DNA of 64,000 bases from Terrimonas pollutisoli (GCF_029360765.1 NZ_JARKNA010000013.1:1-64000), one strand, 5' to 3'. Shown: positions 44,119 through 53,047, numbered from the stretch's first letter. Numbers and translations are program-made. The notes: a model not told the origin generated them from the sequence alone.

Positions 44119-44862
44119 ATGTGCGAAAGAAATACTCATCCCATAAAAAGAATATTTTTCCTCCTTTGCATTTTACTATGGCAGTTCGCCAATTCGCAAA
44201 GCCCTTCAACCATTTTATGCCGTGATACGGCACTTTATGTTTCAAAAAATAAATCTTCTGTAAAGTGGCATCAAACCAATGCATTCAGGATCACTGCTGC
44301 GCCTGCAATTCTCATCGGTTATGGCATTTCCACTATTGGCAACAATGGATTATTTCTATCAAGCCATGAAGTGCAGCAATGGAGACACAAAAACTTTTCC
44401 TCTTTTAAAACGGATATTGATGATCACATGCCCTCCGTTCCAATTGTCGTCATGTATGTATTGGACCTGGCCCGTGTCAGGCATAAAAATAATTGGGTGA
44501 ATCAAACTATTATTTTTGGCATTGCCAATGCACTGAATGGTTTTCTCACAGATCAAACAAAACGCATCTCTCATATCCAACGACCTGACGGCACCGATTA
44601 CCTGTCTTTCCCTTCTGCTCATACTACCTCAGCTTTTTTAGCTGCTGAAATACTGCACCAGGAGTTTAAGGATGAAAGCGTTTGGATTTCTATCGGCGGT
44701 TATACATTTGCTGCTACTGTAGCAGCATTGCGAATACTGAATAATAAACACTGGCTATCCGATGTAGCAGCAGGAGCCGGCATAGGAATATTATCAGCAA
44801 AAATTACCTATTTCGCTTTTAACTGGATTCAAAAAAAGATTTGCGAACGAAGAAAGAACTAA
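44119..44862 (+). CDS. PAP2 family phosphatase
   Basis: The 247-residue protein has a signal-like N-terminus (KRIFFLLCILLWQFANSQ). The PAP2 signature is visible: KRISHIQRPDG near 150 (motif C1), SFPSAHTTSAF near 163-173 (motif C2, His catalytic) and RILNNKHWLSDVAAGAGIG near 208-226 (motif C3). Members dephosphorylate lipid phosphates such as undecaprenyl diphosphate or phosphatidic acid, at the periplasmic face. Confidence 0.88.
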   Translation: MCERNTHPIKRIFFLLCILLWQFANSQSPSTILCRDTALYVSKNKSSVKWHQTNAFRITAAPAILIGYGISTIGNNGLFLSSHEVQQWRHKNFSSFKTDIDDHMPSVPIVVMYVLDLARVRHKNNWVNQTIIFGIANALNGFLTDQTKRISHIQRPDGTDYLSFPSAHTTSAFLAAEILHQEFKDESVWISIGGYTFAATVAALRILNNKHWLSDVAAGAGIGILSAKITYFAFNWIQKKICERRKN

Positions 44863-44941
44863 TGAATCAAATCCTAAAAAGTCTTCCAAAAGGATATTCT
44901 TTCCTTCTTCACCTTTACCACTTTTTATACTTTACAAACAC

Positions 44942-44963
44942 AAAACCCCGCAGTGCGGGGCTT
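44942..44963. terminator. Bidirectional terminator between PAP2 and TonB-receptor genes
   Basis: AAACCCCGC, loop AGT, GCGGGGCTTT: a GC-rich stem (44945-44959) with A/T on both sides, placed between two convergent genes. Confidence 0.6.
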
Positions 44964-44986
44964 TGCTATAAGAAGAGAAACGTTTA

Positions 44987-47900
44987 TCAAAAGCTGTATC
45001 GCAATCCCAACTGGAATTGATAAGGGTCGCCGCCGGGATTGGCTACACCTGCTGTATTAACGCCATAGTTAAACCGCTTGTTGGCTGCATCAAATCCTTT
45101 GTTGGAATAAAGGGCTTGTGTGCCCAGATTTTCACTGTTGCCTTTATTCTTATCAATCAGGTTCATCACATTAAACAGGTCGGCTGATATTTCAAGGCTT
45201 TGCTTTTTACCAAACGATATTCTTTTAATGGCACGCAGATCAAAGAAACCATAAAAGCCATTGATGCCACCGTTTCGTTCAGCTATTTTACCTGCATATT
45301 TGGTGATATAATCTTTGATGCTCTGGCTTGCATTAGGATTGTCCAGTATAGCCTGCAAACCTTTTTGCACATCTGCTGATGTAGCGCTGTTTTTCCAATC
45401 GAAAATATAGGCCAGGTCGTTGGTGCCGGATACAAAATCGGCATTGCTGTTTACACCTGATAAAAGACTATAACGTGTGCCGCCAATGCCTGAATAGCGA
45501 AGGCCAATGCTAACACCCCAAAAGGTAGGCGATGTGCCATAAAATACTACTTTGTGACGGAACTGGTTGTCTGAATAGGTGATATTGCCAAGGTCTCTCG
45601 GATCGTCTTTCACCGGTAATACCAGCGTTGCAGTATTGGCTACATTTCCGTTATAGGAAGTGTTGTCTTTGGTATCATTCCATGTATAGCTTACGGATAT
45701 TTCACCGTCTTTAAAATACTGCCAGCTTGCGTCAGCTACCAGAGCCATTTGATTTACTTTACCATCGCTGTTAAGTTGCAGCACTCGCCCCAGTTTATTG
45801 CTGATGCGTCCCTCTTGCCAGTCGCCATTACCATTAGCAGGCATGGTAGCCAGTGGCACATACACACCGCGGCCACCTTCAGCATCCAGTGTGAAGAAAG
45901 GAGTATTCACCATATTTCTGTCCACATACACATAATTATTTCTGCCCAATGTAAGATAACCGCTGAGGGTCACTTTCAATTTATCGGTAATCAGTCGTGT
46001 ATAAGAAGCATTGGCTTTATATACTACCGGAATCTTTACATCAGGTCCATTGGTATTGATGGTAGATATCTGGAAGTCTTCCAGTGTAGGAGTAGTTGCA
46101 GGGTTGGCACGGTATCCATTAAAATCCGGAGTCGGAATATTAGGACTTCTTACATCCACGGTTGCTAAGTGATTACCGTCAAAAGCAAGGTTATTAATGA
46201 TCATATAGTTATTGATATCTGATGCAAATACACCGGCGCCAATACGTACATAATCCCTGTGTCTTTCCTGCACATCCCAGGTGAGCTGAAAGCGGGGCTG
46301 AATAATAAATGACTTTAACTTATGATCGGTACGAATATTTAATTCATCAAACACTAACTGGTTGAATGGTGACGACGGGTAAATAGCATAATCAGCCCGC
46401 AAGCCTGCAGTGATCTCAACTCCTTTGCCGGCTCTTGTTTGCATCTGTGCATACAAGCCAAGATTATAGATATTAGAAACAACACTGTTGTCTGCATTAA
46501 GAGGTACTTCCCTGAAGAAGCGATAAGGTTTGTTATCTATAAAATTCTGAATGCCGTCATAATGAAAGCGACCATTTACTTCACTGCCATATACTGACCG
46601 GGCACGGGTGTACATCAGGTCAGTACCAAAAGTGTATTTAATAGAATTAGTGTTGTAATAAACATTATTCACTAACTGCAATACATTATTCCGAAACCAT
46701 TCCTGTGCAAAGCGATGCCCGCCAAACTGGATAGACGTATTGCGTATGGCGCCATTTATTTCCGAAGGCACTCTTTCAATAATAGCTCTTGGGATATTGG
46801 CTTTGGGCAATGCATCGCCCGGCTCACTGCTTTGATAAGTGTAGAGGTGCTGCACCTTCAATTCATTGGTCAATTTTGAATTAATAGCCGAACGCAATGT
46901 AACCAGGAAGCTATTGTCGATGTTAAAATCATTACCTGTAGACTCGTACAGGTTGATAGCTGTATTATCTGTCAGGCCGAGTTTGTTTACATCGTTGGTG
47001 AGATTATTGCGAATAGTCAAAAGATTCTTTTGATTCAACTGCCAGTCAAGCCGTAGAAATGCAGCGTCTGAATTACGTCTTTTATCAAACGAGCCATATT
47101 GTGGCGTATTGGGAAGCCCGTATTTTTCACGACCTATTTTAACAATGGAGTCAAGTGTTTTGCGGGTAACATTAAAACGATTTTCATCCGCAGGCGATTG
47201 AACATCGGCAATCACCAGCGAACGATTGTCTACCTGGTGATCCCATGCTACAAAAAAATGAAGTTTATTTTTAATAATAGGCCCACCTAAGGAGAACCCA
47301 TACTGATAAGTAGAATAATCATTGTTCCGTTTGTTGCCCCTGATATCATAAGGACTGGACAACCAGTTGGCACGGCCATAGCCAAAAACGGAACCACTTA
47401 ATGTGTTGGTACCAGACTTGGTAACAGCGCTTACAGTGCCACCGCCACTACGACCATAAGTTACATCGTATTGATTGGTTACTACTTTAAACTCTCTTAC
47501 TGCTTCAATAGAGATGGAATAAGGAGCGCCGCTGCGGCTGGTGGTAGAGCCGGCAGATGTGGGATTCTTTGCAGTCATACCATCAATGGTATAGTTGGTA
47601 GAAGAACCTAGTTGCCCCATCAGGTTGCCACCGCGGCTCAAAGGAGAAAGATCCATCAGGCTGGTAAAATTTCTTCCGTTCAAAGGCATGCGGGTAATAA
47701 GCCTGGATGAGATGGCAGTAGCCGCCCCCATGTTTTCAACTTTACCCCTTATACGGTTTGATGAAACTGTAACAGCATTGATCTCTTTAACCTGGTTTTC
47801 CAAGGCAAAGCTTACTGTTACCACATCGCCCTGGTTAAGGATATAATCGGGTTTTTGCTGTTCGGTAAAGCCGGTATATGAAACGATAATAGTATACGGC

Positions 47901-48130
47901 CCGCCAAGCGGTAATTCTTTAAAAACATAATCACCTTTGGCATTGCTGATAGTAGTAGAAGTAAAACCGGTGGATTCATTTTTTATCCTGATGCTGGCGC
48001 CGGTTAATGGTTTATTTTCTGCATCAGTTACTTTTCCCGTAAATGAAGCTTGTGTGGTTTGAGCAGACAGAAGATAAGGATTACAGACAAAAAATACTGC
48101 AGTTAGAATGAGTACAAGGGCTTTTTGCAT
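44987..48130 (-). CDS. TonB-dependent outer-membrane receptor with carboxypeptidase-regulatory-like domain
   Basis: The 1047-residue protein has a signal peptide (ending LLSAQT near 24), then a CarboxypepD-reg-like beta domain at about 26-110 (SFTGKVTDAENKPLTGASIR), a plug domain at about 115-240 (MGAATAISSRLITRMPLNGRNF) and a long beta barrel ending in LGLRYSF with a terminal Phe, as needed for BAM insertion. It resembles Oar-type receptors. No SusD-like partner is next to it, so the substrate is not deducible. The exbB/exbD pair at 60819-61927 could energise it. Confidence 0.92.
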   Translation of the reverse strand: MQKALVLILTAVFFVCNPYLLSAQTTQASFTGKVTDAENKPLTGASIRIKNESTGFTSTTISNAKGDYVFKELPLGGPYTIIVSYTGFTEQQKPDYILNQGDVVTVSFALENQVKEINAVTVSSNRIRGKVENMGAATAISSRLITRMPLNGRNFTSLMDLSPLSRGGNLMGQLGSSTNYTIDGMTAKNPTSAGSTTSRSGAPYSISIEAVREFKVVTNQYDVTYGRSGGGTVSAVTKSGTNTLSGSVFGYGRANWLSSPYDIRGNKRNNDYSTYQYGFSLGGPIIKNKLHFFVAWDHQVDNRSLVIADVQSPADENRFNVTRKTLDSIVKIGREKYGLPNTPQYGSFDKRRNSDAAFLRLDWQLNQKNLLTIRNNLTNDVNKLGLTDNTAINLYESTGNDFNIDNSFLVTLRSAINSKLTNELKVQHLYTYQSSEPGDALPKANIPRAIIERVPSEINGAIRNTSIQFGGHRFAQEWFRNNVLQLVNNVYYNTNSIKYTFGTDLMYTRARSVYGSEVNGRFHYDGIQNFIDNKPYRFFREVPLNADNSVVSNIYNLGLYAQMQTRAGKGVEITAGLRADYAIYPSSPFNQLVFDELNIRTDHKLKSFIIQPRFQLTWDVQERHRDYVRIGAGVFASDINNYMIINNLAFDGNHLATVDVRSPNIPTPDFNGYRANPATTPTLEDFQISTINTNGPDVKIPVVYKANASYTRLITDKLKVTLSGYLTLGRNNYVYVDRNMVNTPFFTLDAEGGRGVYVPLATMPANGNGDWQEGRISNKLGRVLQLNSDGKVNQMALVADASWQYFKDGEISVSYTWNDTKDNTSYNGNVANTATLVLPVKDDPRDLGNITYSDNQFRHKVVFYGTSPTFWGVSIGLRYSGIGGTRYSLLSGVNSNADFVSGTNDLAYIFDWKNSATSADVQKGLQAILDNPNASQSIKDYITKYAGKIAERNGGINGFYGFFDLRAIKRISFGKKQSLEISADLFNVMNLIDKNKGNSENLGTQALYSNKGFDAANKRFNYGVNTAGVANPGGDPYQFQLGLRYSF

Positions 48131-48280
48131 TACTTGATTTTTGAACAGCGAAGCTATAAGCCCAATATGTACATAAGGTTAAATAAAGTTTACCAAACCT
48201 TTATTTTGATAAATGATTGACCGGCTAAAGAGAATGATAATAGTGGTTTGAAATTGCGCAGATTCATTGATTATTTGCAC

Positions 48281-48308
48281 AAAAAAACCAGCCCGAAAGC
48301 TGGTTTTT
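48281..48308 (-). terminator. Terminator of microprotein copy 2
   Basis: On the minus strand AAAACCAGC, loop TTTCGG, GCTGGTTTT then TTTT. The stem is identical to the one at 34074-34099. Confidence 0.8.
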
Positions 48309-48328
48309 GAATTCAGTGTCACGTCAAT

Positions 48329-48442
48329 TTAGGAATTGACAATAGCCCAGACCGTAATAATAGCCGTAATCAGGAATACAGATGCGATAACGATTGTGGC
48401 TACTACGTTTTCATCGTGCAATAGAGAGTTGAGTTTTTTCAT
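48329..48442 (-). CDS. 37-residue membrane microprotein, copy 2
   Basis: ATG at 48442 to TAA at 48329. Starts MKKLNSLLHDENVVAT, helix IVIASVFLITAIITVWAI, ends VNS. Twenty-eight of 37 residues match copy 1, and the substitutions are conservative. The leader TTTAAATTCTTTGCG before the ATG and the terminator stem are the same. Conserved elements are the polar N-terminus KKxNSxLHxENVVAT and the C-terminal NS. It lies upstream of the TonB receptor gene on the same strand but ends in its own terminator. Confidence 0.8.
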   Translation of the reverse strand: MKKLNSLLHDENVVATIVIASVFLITAIITVWAIVNS

Positions 48443-48541
48443 ACGCAAAGAATTTAAATGTGAATAATAGAATACGTCGTTTCAGAGGGAGAACGGAACT
48501 GTGGAATTAAATTCTATGCTTTCAGAGGGAAGACTGCGACA

Positions 48542-48549
48542 CAAAGTTA
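48542..48549 (-). promoter_or_regulatory. Promoter of microprotein copy 2
   Basis: On the minus strand TAACTTTG fits TAnnTTTG exactly and a TTG lies 18 bases upstream, close to the Bacteroidota -33/-7 layout. It is 100 bases ahead of the ATG at 48442. Confidence 0.55.
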
Positions 48550-48690
48550 TCAAATTCCGGTCGTCTCCAAGAGATTTTTTGCCAGCAACCCCAGACTGCA
48601 TTGACCAGCCGGAGTCATTTCCCTGCCATCTCTCCTTTCCTGACAAGATTGAAGCCGGTTTCTGATGGGCCAGGTCAGGCTTTATTCGGA

Positions 48691-48750
48691 CCCCGATACA
48701 TCGGGGACATTATTTTCGGCATCATCGCTTCGACGAAAGCGGGCCGAAAA
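48691..48750. repeat. Compound palindromic repeat
   Basis: CCCCGATACATCGGGG (48691-48706) followed by the stem TTTTCGGC ... GCCGAAAA (48713-48720 and 48743-48750). Likely a dispersed repeat; no coding. Confidence 0.5.
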
Positions 48751-48843
48751 CATTTGCACAAAAACTTAAACGGCTATGATTGTCCTTACCTTTAATAAGC
48801 AATCCGATATAGTTCTTTCAATCAAAAAAACAAAGGAGACTTT

Positions 48844-49332
48844 ATGAAAAAAATCCTGTTTTTTGCCATCATACTTATCTTTTCCTGTCATCTTTCACTA
48901 TCGGCGCAAAATCCTTCCGGAATGACCCACCCCACAAAAAGCCATGTGATATTGAATAGTACCGATCTAAATTGGGTAGATGGCCCGCCCGGTCTTCCCA
49001 AGGGGGTAAAGGTTGTTGTTTTAGAAGGAGATCCCTCCAGGGAAGGCACGTTTACACTCAGGGCTGTCATGCCGGCCAATTATAGGATACCGGCTCACTG
49101 GCATCCTACAACAGAACATGTTACCGTACTGGAAGGTAACCTTTATATGGGCATGGGTGAAAGTTTAGACGAACAAAAGGCCATTCAGCTCAAGACCGGC
49201 GGATTTTCTTCTCTACCCGCAAAAACAGCCCACTATGCTTTTACCAGAGAAGGCTGCACTATACAAGTGCATGCCATGGGACCTTTCGAGATCACGTATA
49301 TTAATCCGGCCGATGATCCACGGAAGAAATGA
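48844..49332 (+). CDS. Secreted cupin-domain protein
   Basis: The 162-residue protein has a signal peptide ending LSAQ near 21. The cupin core is PAHWHPTTEHVTVLEGNLYMGMG near 82-104 (metal-binding His in HWHP and EH) with the second motif LPAKTAHYAF near 124. ChrR-like cupins of this kind occur in the periplasm; the substrate is unknown. Confidence 0.85.
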   Translation: MKKILFFAIILIFSCHLSLSAQNPSGMTHPTKSHVILNSTDLNWVDGPPGLPKGVKVVVLEGDPSREGTFTLRAVMPANYRIPAHWHPTTEHVTVLEGNLYMGMGESLDEQKAIQLKTGGFSSLPAKTAHYAFTREGCTIQVHAMGPFEITYINPADDPRKK

Positions 49333-49797
49333 GAATCAAGAAAAGCAATTCACAAGAGGCTGTCTCAAAAGTAGTTTCCCGCAGGGACGCTAAGAAAGCA
49401 AACCTGCCTGACGGCAGGCAAGGATCGCAACGATTTGAAAACCGCTTTTCTTTCTTTGCGTCGCTTTTCACTTTGCGATACTGAGCGGAGCCGGAGTATC
49501 CGTGAAATTAAAAGCCTTTTGAGACAGCTCCATTAATTTTTTTCACCACGGGAGAAATTTAAAAGGTTGGGCTGAAGTTGGCATCATTCATACAACAGTT
49601 TTTTGCCGGATAGATATCGAAGCTTTTTATCATTTCCTTTAGACATTTTATCAAATGAACTTATTGATCCGGTAGTTTATTGTCGTAGCTTAGAGAAGGA
49701 TTTACCCAGCCCTGTAAAACGTCAAAGCTTCTCTCTTTCTGTCGAAATCCCTTCTATGGATAACCTGGATTTCAGGAACAATCAAAAACACACATAT
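49333..49797. other. Gene-free stretch with MITE-like repeat
   Basis: 49356-49532 is a repeat element (own entry). From 49603 a frame is open and joins the next gene, but its first 65 codons lack any signal and the gene's signal peptide starts at 49798. Confidence 0.5.
49356..49532. repeat. MITE-like nested inverted repeat, about 175 bases
   Basis: GCTGTCTCAAAAG (49359-49371) and its exact reverse complement CTTTTGAGACAGC (49516-49528) bound the element. Inside, GACGCTAAGAAAG (from 49385) is matched in inverted form by CTTTCTTTGCGTC near 49450, and CCTGCCTGACGGCAGG forms a small central hairpin. No ORF. Such foldback elements are usually mobilised by a transposase encoded elsewhere. Confidence 0.6.
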
Positions 49798-50586
49798 ATG
49801 AAACCTTTCTACCTGCTTATTGCATTTATAGCAACCAGTAGTGTTGCCCCTGCACAAATGGAAGCAGGAGTGTCATACTCCCTGTCGCTTCCCCTGCAGG
49901 AAATGCACCAAAATATCAAGCCGGCGCACAACATGAATTTCATTTTCATGTCACCCTTGAAAAAAATTAAACAGCTTTCTGTTGGCGTGGAAGCCGGCAT
50001 TGGCCAATATGCTTTTTTTTCCAAAGACCAGGATATCCGCTTTCCCGATGGCTCGGGTACTACCACCGAAGTAACATATAGCAGCAATGTAGCTTCCGCC
50101 GGTTTGGCAACCCGCTTTCAATTACATAAGGAAGCAAAATGGAATCCGTACCTGTCGGGCAAGTTGGGTTATGCAAACTTTTTCAGCAAGGTAATTGTCG
50201 CCGATCCTGAAAATGAGGATGACTGCAAGCCACTCGACAAAAAAACGCCAATCCGCGATCATAGTTTTTTTGCTGAATACGGAGCCGGTCTACGGATAGA
50301 TGTAAGTAGCAAGAAAAAACCAAGCAACGCCTGGATCGATTTTTCCATCAACCAGGCACATGGAACCCGGCTCAACTATATCAATGTAAAAGATATTAAA
50401 GAACATGTGCACAACGATCCCAATAACCCGGCACCGATTCCGGATAAAACAGTTCCACTGAACATTCGCTTTGTCAATGTATCCACACAGACTATTCATG
50501 AGCATCAACTGGCGGAAGTATATAATAGTCCTTTGCGCCTGCTCAACCTGAAAATTGGGATGATCTGGCGATTGAACTGTGATTAA
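49798..50586 (+). CDS. Outer-membrane beta-barrel-like protein, unknown function
   Basis: The protein has 262 residues from MKPFYLLIAF, with a signal peptide ending APAQ near 19. It shows alternating beta strands (FIFMSPLKKIKQLSVGVEAGIGQYAFF in parts: KQLSVGVEAGIG) and ends in LKIGMIWRLNCD. Looks like a small surface or periplasmic barrel of Bacteroidota; no named family recognised. It is followed by a strong hairpin terminator. Confidence 0.6.
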   Translation: MKPFYLLIAFIATSSVAPAQMEAGVSYSLSLPLQEMHQNIKPAHNMNFIFMSPLKKIKQLSVGVEAGIGQYAFFSKDQDIRFPDGSGTTTEVTYSSNVASAGLATRFQLHKEAKWNPYLSGKLGYANFFSKVIVADPENEDDCKPLDKKTPIRDHSFFAEYGAGLRIDVSSKKKPSNAWIDFSINQAHGTRLNYINVKDIKEHVHNDPNNPAPIPDKTVPLNIRFVNVSTQTIHEHQLAEVYNSPLRLLNLKIGMIWRLNCD

Positions 50587-50618
50587 CTATCATTTTCAAA
50601 CACTATTTCTTTTTTTGG

Positions 50619-50651
50619 CGGCTTTGTTTTAAAAAAACAAAGCCGTTTTGT
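50619..50651 (+). terminator. Rho-independent terminator
   Basis: CGGCTTTGTTTT pairs with AAAACAAAGCCG (within 50633-50645) and is followed by TTTTGTT. Downstream of the barrel-like gene. Confidence 0.75.
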
Positions 50652-50713
50652 TAACTATTGCAGTCAATAACGATATTTTATCAGCGCCTCTTTTAATACC
50701 AAAAACTCAATAT

Positions 50714-50721
50714 TATATTTG
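50714..50721 (+). promoter_or_regulatory. Bacteroidota -7 promoter motif
   Basis: TATATTTG fits TAnnTTTG and lies 40 bases ahead of the ATG at 50761 of the PEGA lipoprotein gene. Confidence 0.5.
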
Positions 50722-50760
50722 CCCGCCATCTTATTGCATTATTTAAAACGAACCAACCTT

Positions 50761-51255
50761 ATGACTCATTTTAAAAGATTTTTATTTGTGATTCCTGTGA
50801 TATTGTTATTTCCAGGCTGCGCCTCCATCGTTAGCAAGAGCAGCTGGCCTTTTTCAGTTACTACAGAGCCCGAAGGCGCCCGGGTTTCCATTACTAACAA
50901 AAGGGGTAGAGAAGTATTCCGGGGAAAGACGCCTGTCGCTATGAAACTGAAATCAGGGGCCGGATTTTTCGCCAAAGAATCATATACCATCACCCTGCAA
51001 TTGAATGGCTATGAAACGAAAAAAATAAATGTAGAATGCAAGCTCAATGGCTGGTATTTTGGTAATATTTTGATTGGCGGGCTGCTTGGCTTTCTCATTA
51101 TCGATCCCGCTACGGGTGCCATGTATAAACTCGAAAATGATGGGATCATCGAAACGCTGGACCGTACCTCCGATGCAGGTAATGCCTCGTTGAAAATTTT
51201 AGACAAAAACCAGCTTAATGAAAAGCAGCAGCAAAACCTGGTAAGAATAAATTAA
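50761..51255 (+). CDS. PEGA-domain lipoprotein
   Basis: The protein has 164 residues from MTHFKRFLF with lipobox FPGC (Cys20). A PEGA-like domain follows: PFSVTTEPEGARVSITNKRG and KTPVAMKLKSG, a short beta domain used for surface or cell-wall contacts. After it come a hydrophobic segment (ILIGGLLGFLIID, near 100-113) and a polar tail. Likely anchored in the outer membrane. Confidence 0.75.
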   Translation: MTHFKRFLFVIPVILLFPGCASIVSKSSWPFSVTTEPEGARVSITNKRGREVFRGKTPVAMKLKSGAGFFAKESYTITLQLNGYETKKINVECKLNGWYFGNILIGGLLGFLIIDPATGAMYKLENDGIIETLDRTSDAGNASLKILDKNQLNEKQQQNLVRIN

Positions 51256-51426
51256 TTAGTCAACCAGGTTTTCTGCCTGGACCATCATGCTCCGGCAAGA
51301 ACTTTGCCTTCCGATATAGATAAGAGGAAATTAAATTTTTAAGTATTTCCCATTTGTTGTCCAATCGAGTCTGGTCCGATTGTTATACTGGTATAAAATC
51401 AATTCAACAATCTAAAACAGAACATT

Positions 51427-51768
51427 ATGGATGAGTTTATGCTGATTTTCCGGCATGAGGATGGTAACAAGGTAGCCTCGCCAGAGCAAATTCAAGTTTG
51501 GATGAAGCAAACCATGGACTGGATAGGTGGCATTGCTGCGCAAAACAAGTTCAGCCATGGCAATGGTCTTCCTTTTGAGGATGCAAAAGTGGTTCATTCC
51601 AGCAAAATGGTAACAAATGGTCCTTTTGGCGACATTAAAGAAACGATTGGCGGTTACGTTGTTGTAAAAGCTGATTCGGTGGATGAGGCGGTAGAGTTTG
51701 CCAAAGGCTGTCCTGTGTTACAGGGAGAAGGTAACACGGTAGAAGTGCGAAAGATCGTAAGACACTAA
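51427..51768 (+). CDS. YCII-domain (DGPF-type) protein
   Basis: The 113-residue protein has the YCII fold pattern: MDEFMLIFRHEDG, then VTNGPFGDIKETIGGYVVVKADSVDEAVEFAKGCPVL (parts: TNGPFGDIKE, GGYVVVKA). The NGPF motif is the DGPF signature. Genes of this family are the standard partners of ECF42 sigma factors, and such a sigma factor gene follows here 43 bases later. A terminator-like hairpin lies between the two. Confidence 0.9.
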   Translation: MDEFMLIFRHEDGNKVASPEQIQVWMKQTMDWIGGIAAQNKFSHGNGLPFEDAKVVHSSKMVTNGPFGDIKETIGGYVVVKADSVDEAVEFAKGCPVLQGEGNTVEVRKIVRH

Positions 51769-51776
51769 AACCGGCG

Positions 51777-51807
51777 AATGCCCCTGTACATTTGCAGGGG
51801 CATTTTT
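51777..51807 (+). terminator. Terminator or attenuator hairpin between YCII and sigma-factor genes
   Basis: AATGCCCCTG (51777-51786) pairs with CAGGGGCATT (51795-51804), 10-bp perfect stem with 8-base loop, followed by TTT. The T run ends only 5 bases before the sigma gene ATG at 51812, and the 3' arm AGGGG is the only Shine-Dalgarno-like sequence for that gene, so the stem would hide the ribosome site. Confidence 0.75.
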
Positions 51808-51811
51808 AATT

Positions 51812-53047
51812 ATGCAACAGCAGGATTTAATACCGAATCTATTCCGGACAGAATATAGAAAAATTGTGTCTGTACTCTGTAAACACTTTGGTCTGGCTCA
51901 AATAGAAATTGCAGAAGATATTGCCAGTGATACCTTTCTCACAGCTGCGCAAACATGGCCGCTTAACGGTATACCCACTAACCCTGTTGCCTGGCTTTAT
52001 ACTGCGGCAAAAAATAGAACGAAAAATCATTTACAAAGGCATCATCTTTTTGAAAGTAAGATTTCAAATGAATTGGCAATAAGCGGCACACCGATTCAAC
52101 AGGATGAAATTGATTTGTCAGCACAAAACATCCATGACAGCCAGTTGCAAATGATGTTTGCCATTTGCCATCCCTCTATACCACCGGAAGCGCAGGTAGG
52201 TTTATCACTTCGCATTCTTTGCGGTTTTGGCATCGAGGAAATAGCCAATGCATTTTTAACCAATAAAGAGACGATCAATAAGCGGTTACAAAGAGCAAAA
52301 GAAAAATTAAGAGAAGATAAAGTGGCTATAGAAATACCGGGAATAGCTGAGATGAATAAGCGAATGGAAGCCGTATTAAGAACTATTTATTTATTATTTA
52401 GCGAAGGATATTATTCCAGCAGCCAGGATACAACGATACGGAAAGATCTGTGCCTGGAGGCAATGCGGCTTTGTACCATGCTGGTTGAAAATAACTATAC
52501 GAACCTGCCAGCAGCAAATGCGTTGCTGGCACTCATGTGTTTTCACGCCTCCCGGTTTGAAGCCCGGTTGGATAAAAAAGGAGAATTGATCTTATACGAT
52601 GAGCAAGACACCAGTCTTTGGAATGATGAATTGATAGGCAAAGGCGCCTCCTACCTGCATCATGCCAGCACGGGCGATAAACTTTCAAAATATCACCTGG
52701 AGGCAACCATTGCTTATTGGCATACACAAAAACCCGATACCCATGAAAAATGGGAAAGCATTTTACAACTTTACAACAGGCTGCTTCAGTTGGAGTACTC
52801 TCCTATTGCTGCACTCAACCGGACATTTGCTTTATCAAAAGCCAACGGCAAGCAGCAAGCCATTACCGAAGCGGAAAAATTAAAACTGATCAACAATCAT
52901 TTCTATTTTGTATTGCTGGGTGAGCTTTATACTGATGTCGATAATGAAAAGGCGAAAACAAATTTCAGGAAGGCCCTTGAACTGGCTAAAACACAGCCGG
53001 ACAAATTGAGCATTCAGAAGAAACTGGATAAACTGGATGAACAATAA
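51812..53047 (+). CDS. ECF RNA polymerase sigma factor, ECF42-type with C-terminal helical extension
   Basis: The 411-residue protein has sigma-70 region 2 (FGLAQIEIAEDIASDTFLTAAQTWPLNGIPTNPVAWLYTAAKNRTKNH, in parts: EDIASDTFLTA, NPVAWLYTAAKNR) and region 4 near 130-175 (GFGIEEIANAFLTNKETINKRLQRAKEKLR), then a 220-residue helical/TPR-like part with DUF6596 features (LLFSEGYYSSS, LEATIAYWHTQ). Length and the extension fit ECF42, which has no anti-sigma factor and normally controls the adjacent YCII gene. The hairpin at 51777-51807 may limit its expression. Confidence 0.88.
   Translation: MQQQDLIPNLFRTEYRKIVSVLCKHFGLAQIEIAEDIASDTFLTAAQTWPLNGIPTNPVAWLYTAAKNRTKNHLQRHHLFESKISNELAISGTPIQQDEIDLSAQNIHDSQLQMMFAICHPSIPPEAQVGLSLRILCGFGIEEIANAFLTNKETINKRLQRAKEKLREDKVAIEIPGIAEMNKRMEAVLRTIYLLFSEGYYSSSQDTTIRKDLCLEAMRLCTMLVENNYTNLPAANALLALMCFHASRFEARLDKKGELILYDEQDTSLWNDELIGKGASYLHHASTGDKLSKYHLEATIAYWHTQKPDTHEKWESILQLYNRLLQLEYSPIAALNRTFALSKANGKQQAITEAEKLKLINNHFYFVLLGELYTDVDNEKAKTNFRKALELAKTQPDKLSIQKKLDKLDEQ

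Larger units (their letters stand above)
48443..48843. other. Gene-free stretch: microprotein leader plus palindromic repeat
   Basis: 48443-48549 is the conserved leader and promoter-like region of microprotein copy 2. 48691-48706 is the palindrome CCCCGATACATCGGGG, and 48713-48750 is a longer stem with TTTTCGGC/GCCGAAAA arms and inner CGCTT/AAGCG pairing. No ORF is credible. Confidence 0.55.
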
